A DNA stretch of 20,962 bases from Cytidiella melzeri (Eukaryota > Basidiomycota > Agaricomycetes > Polyporales > Irpicaceae), in the NCBI GenBank assembly GCA_022592445.1, contig JABYQR010000549.1, forward strand, positions 1 through 20,962, in the 5' to 3' direction. The notes below the pieces were generated by a model, which was not told the origin of the DNA, made no database searches, and worked only from the letters and a program-made list of their open reading frames with translations. The position numbers were made by a program, and so were the translations under genes. Below, piece after piece: positions 20,044 through 20,962 of the stretch (positions are counted from its first letter, which is position 1; the number at the start of each line of letters is the position of its first letter).

Positions 20044-20141
20044 AGTCTATATATACCGCTGCATGTACGCTCCTAGCCCCCCATCTCGACCTGTTGGTCT
20101 TTACTGGGCTAGGTTAGCAAAACCCCTCTTGTACTACATAG
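20044..20141 (+). mobile_element. LTR family 3 fragment, TATA-proximal part
   Basis: It matches about 18826-18924 of the complete copy, starting AGTCTATATATAC and ending GTACTACATAG, where the chromovirus LTR begins. It covers the part missing from 15536-16042, so the two may be halves of one LTR. Confidence 0.75.
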
Positions 20142-20654
20142 TGTCAGGAACACAACCAAACTCTATGCCGAGCAAGGGAGTGACAACGATGGATGGAGGA
20201 ACGACGCTCGCGCGGACAATGACGACAAGGATAGATGTGATGAGGAGGAATGGAGACACAACGGCGAGGGATCAGCTAGCAGTGAGCTAAAGACCAGGTA
20301 TATTAGTACAGTAATGGATTAGGTACAAGGTGAACATCCCCTAAAGACCAGGAGGTAGAATCTGAGGTCTTTAGGGAGCTACAGGGTGGGTTTATATACA
20401 TCTCAGACAAGGACCCCTGGTACCGGGTTTGTACTCCTAACACTGCCGTGGAAACGTATGGTATGCTATGGTGCAATGTTCTACAATGTTCCACAATGTT
20501 CCAGCACCTTCTATGGTCATGTGACCATTCTGTCACATGTACTTGATCACATACAGGAGTCATGTGCCATTGGTAAGATAAGATAAGGAAAGTGATAAGA
20601 TAATATAAGAAAAATAAAAGGAAAAGAAAGGAAAAAGTGTGCATGTTCGTGACA
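20142..20654 (-). mobile_element. 3' LTR of a Ty3/gypsy chromovirus (minus strand)
   Basis: Read on the - strand it begins TGTCACGAAC and ends GTTCCTGACA (513 bp, TG...CA), with TATATAAA near 20393-20400. It directly follows a purine tract and the end of a chromodomain integrase frame, which identifies it as the 3' LTR of an element extending beyond the right edge. It inserted into the LTR family 3 fragment. Confidence 0.82.
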
Positions 20655-20669
20655 TTACCCCCCTCCTAA
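20655..20669 (-). other. Polypurine tract of the chromovirus
   Basis: On the - strand the sequence just upstream of the LTR reads AGGAGGGGGGTAA. Such a purine run primes plus-strand DNA synthesis in LTR retroelements (known biology). Confidence 0.75.
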
Positions 20670-20773
20670 AGGCCTTTTCTTTGGAAGGCAGGAGTTGAGT
20701 CTTTTCCGTCTTCCCACAAGGATACGCGTCGTAGAGTTTCTGAAGGTAGTTTCTCAAAATTCTTGTTGATTGG

Positions 20774-20962
20774 TCAGAAATTCATCGCCAAGAATAGAGA
20801 TGCGGCAATTGGTTGTGGAGCTCCTGGGTGTCGTCTGTGGAAATCTTTAACCGCTTCATCAGCATGAGGACGTTGGTTGCTGGTTCCCAGGAATTTTCTG
20901 ATTCTGGGTATCCTTTCCACTTGACACGGTACTGAAACTCCTTCTTTCGCCCGAAGATCCTT
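20774..20962 (-). pseudogene. Chromovirus Pol, C-terminal chromodomain end (partial, frameshifted)
   Basis: Reading in from the right edge, the frame gives FQYRVKWKGYPESENSWEP, the chromodomain core that follows the integrase in Ty3/gypsy chromoviruses and targets them to heterochromatin. Near 20868 the expected helix (ADEAVKDFHRRHPGAP) moves to another frame, consistent with loss of one base. That second frame ends with TGA at 20774-20776. The remainder of Pol lies outside the window. The copy is probably inactive. Confidence 0.8.

Overview
The window reads as nuclear DNA of a filamentous basidiomycete, probably an Agaricomycete. Genes are dense and cut by many 44-65 bp GT-AG introns. Proteins match fungal families (40S ribosomal protein uS2, a NIMA-type kinase, glucosamine-6-phosphate deaminase, the Tah18 diflavin reductase). 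The transposons are a Tc1/mariner-like relic and Ty3/gypsy chromovirus material. I built gene models by hand from frame changes, splice signals and intron phase. Coordinates of multi-exon genes are start-to-stop spans, with exons listed in the evidence.

Positions 1-14100 are a gene island. On the + strand it holds the 3' end of an unrecognised gene (536-782), RPS0 (794-1801), a 97-residue one-pass membrane protein (2261-2698) and TAH18 (11784-14098). On the - strand it holds a six-exon gene with five Cys4 modules (2818-5827), a NIMA-family kinase with a long coiled-coil tail (6290-9023), glucosamine-6-phosphate deaminase (9309-10509) and a tentative 61-residue gene (10874-11124). The genes look like unrelated housekeeping and regulatory functions (translation, cell cycle, amino-sugar catabolism, cytosolic Fe-S assembly). 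Nothing indicates a co-regulated cluster.

Positions 14100-20962 are a transposon graveyard, visibly more AT-rich, with insertions nested in insertions. A dead Tc1/mariner-like transposase (from 14471) was hit by a solo LTR (family 1, 14748-15450) and by an LTR of family 3 (from 15536). The family 3 LTR seems to be split at its TATA box by a DNA element with 20-bp inverted ends (16043-20015). That element carries a 143-bp tandem repeat, into which LTR family 2 inserted (16832-18268, TSD CTCTC) and another family 3 LTR inserted (18321-19078). The LTR2 copy was itself hit by a reversed family 1 LTR (17538-18255, TSD GTCGG). At the right edge the 3' LTR, polypurine tract and chromodomain end of a minus-strand chromovirus enter the window (20142-20962).

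The best leads are the Cys4-module protein, the helically phased GATAAG array in LTR family 1, the 13-bp duplication around a solo LTR whose sister copy has 5 bp, and the datable nesting. I found no CRISPR array, no operon-like system and no convincing tRNA or rRNA gene.
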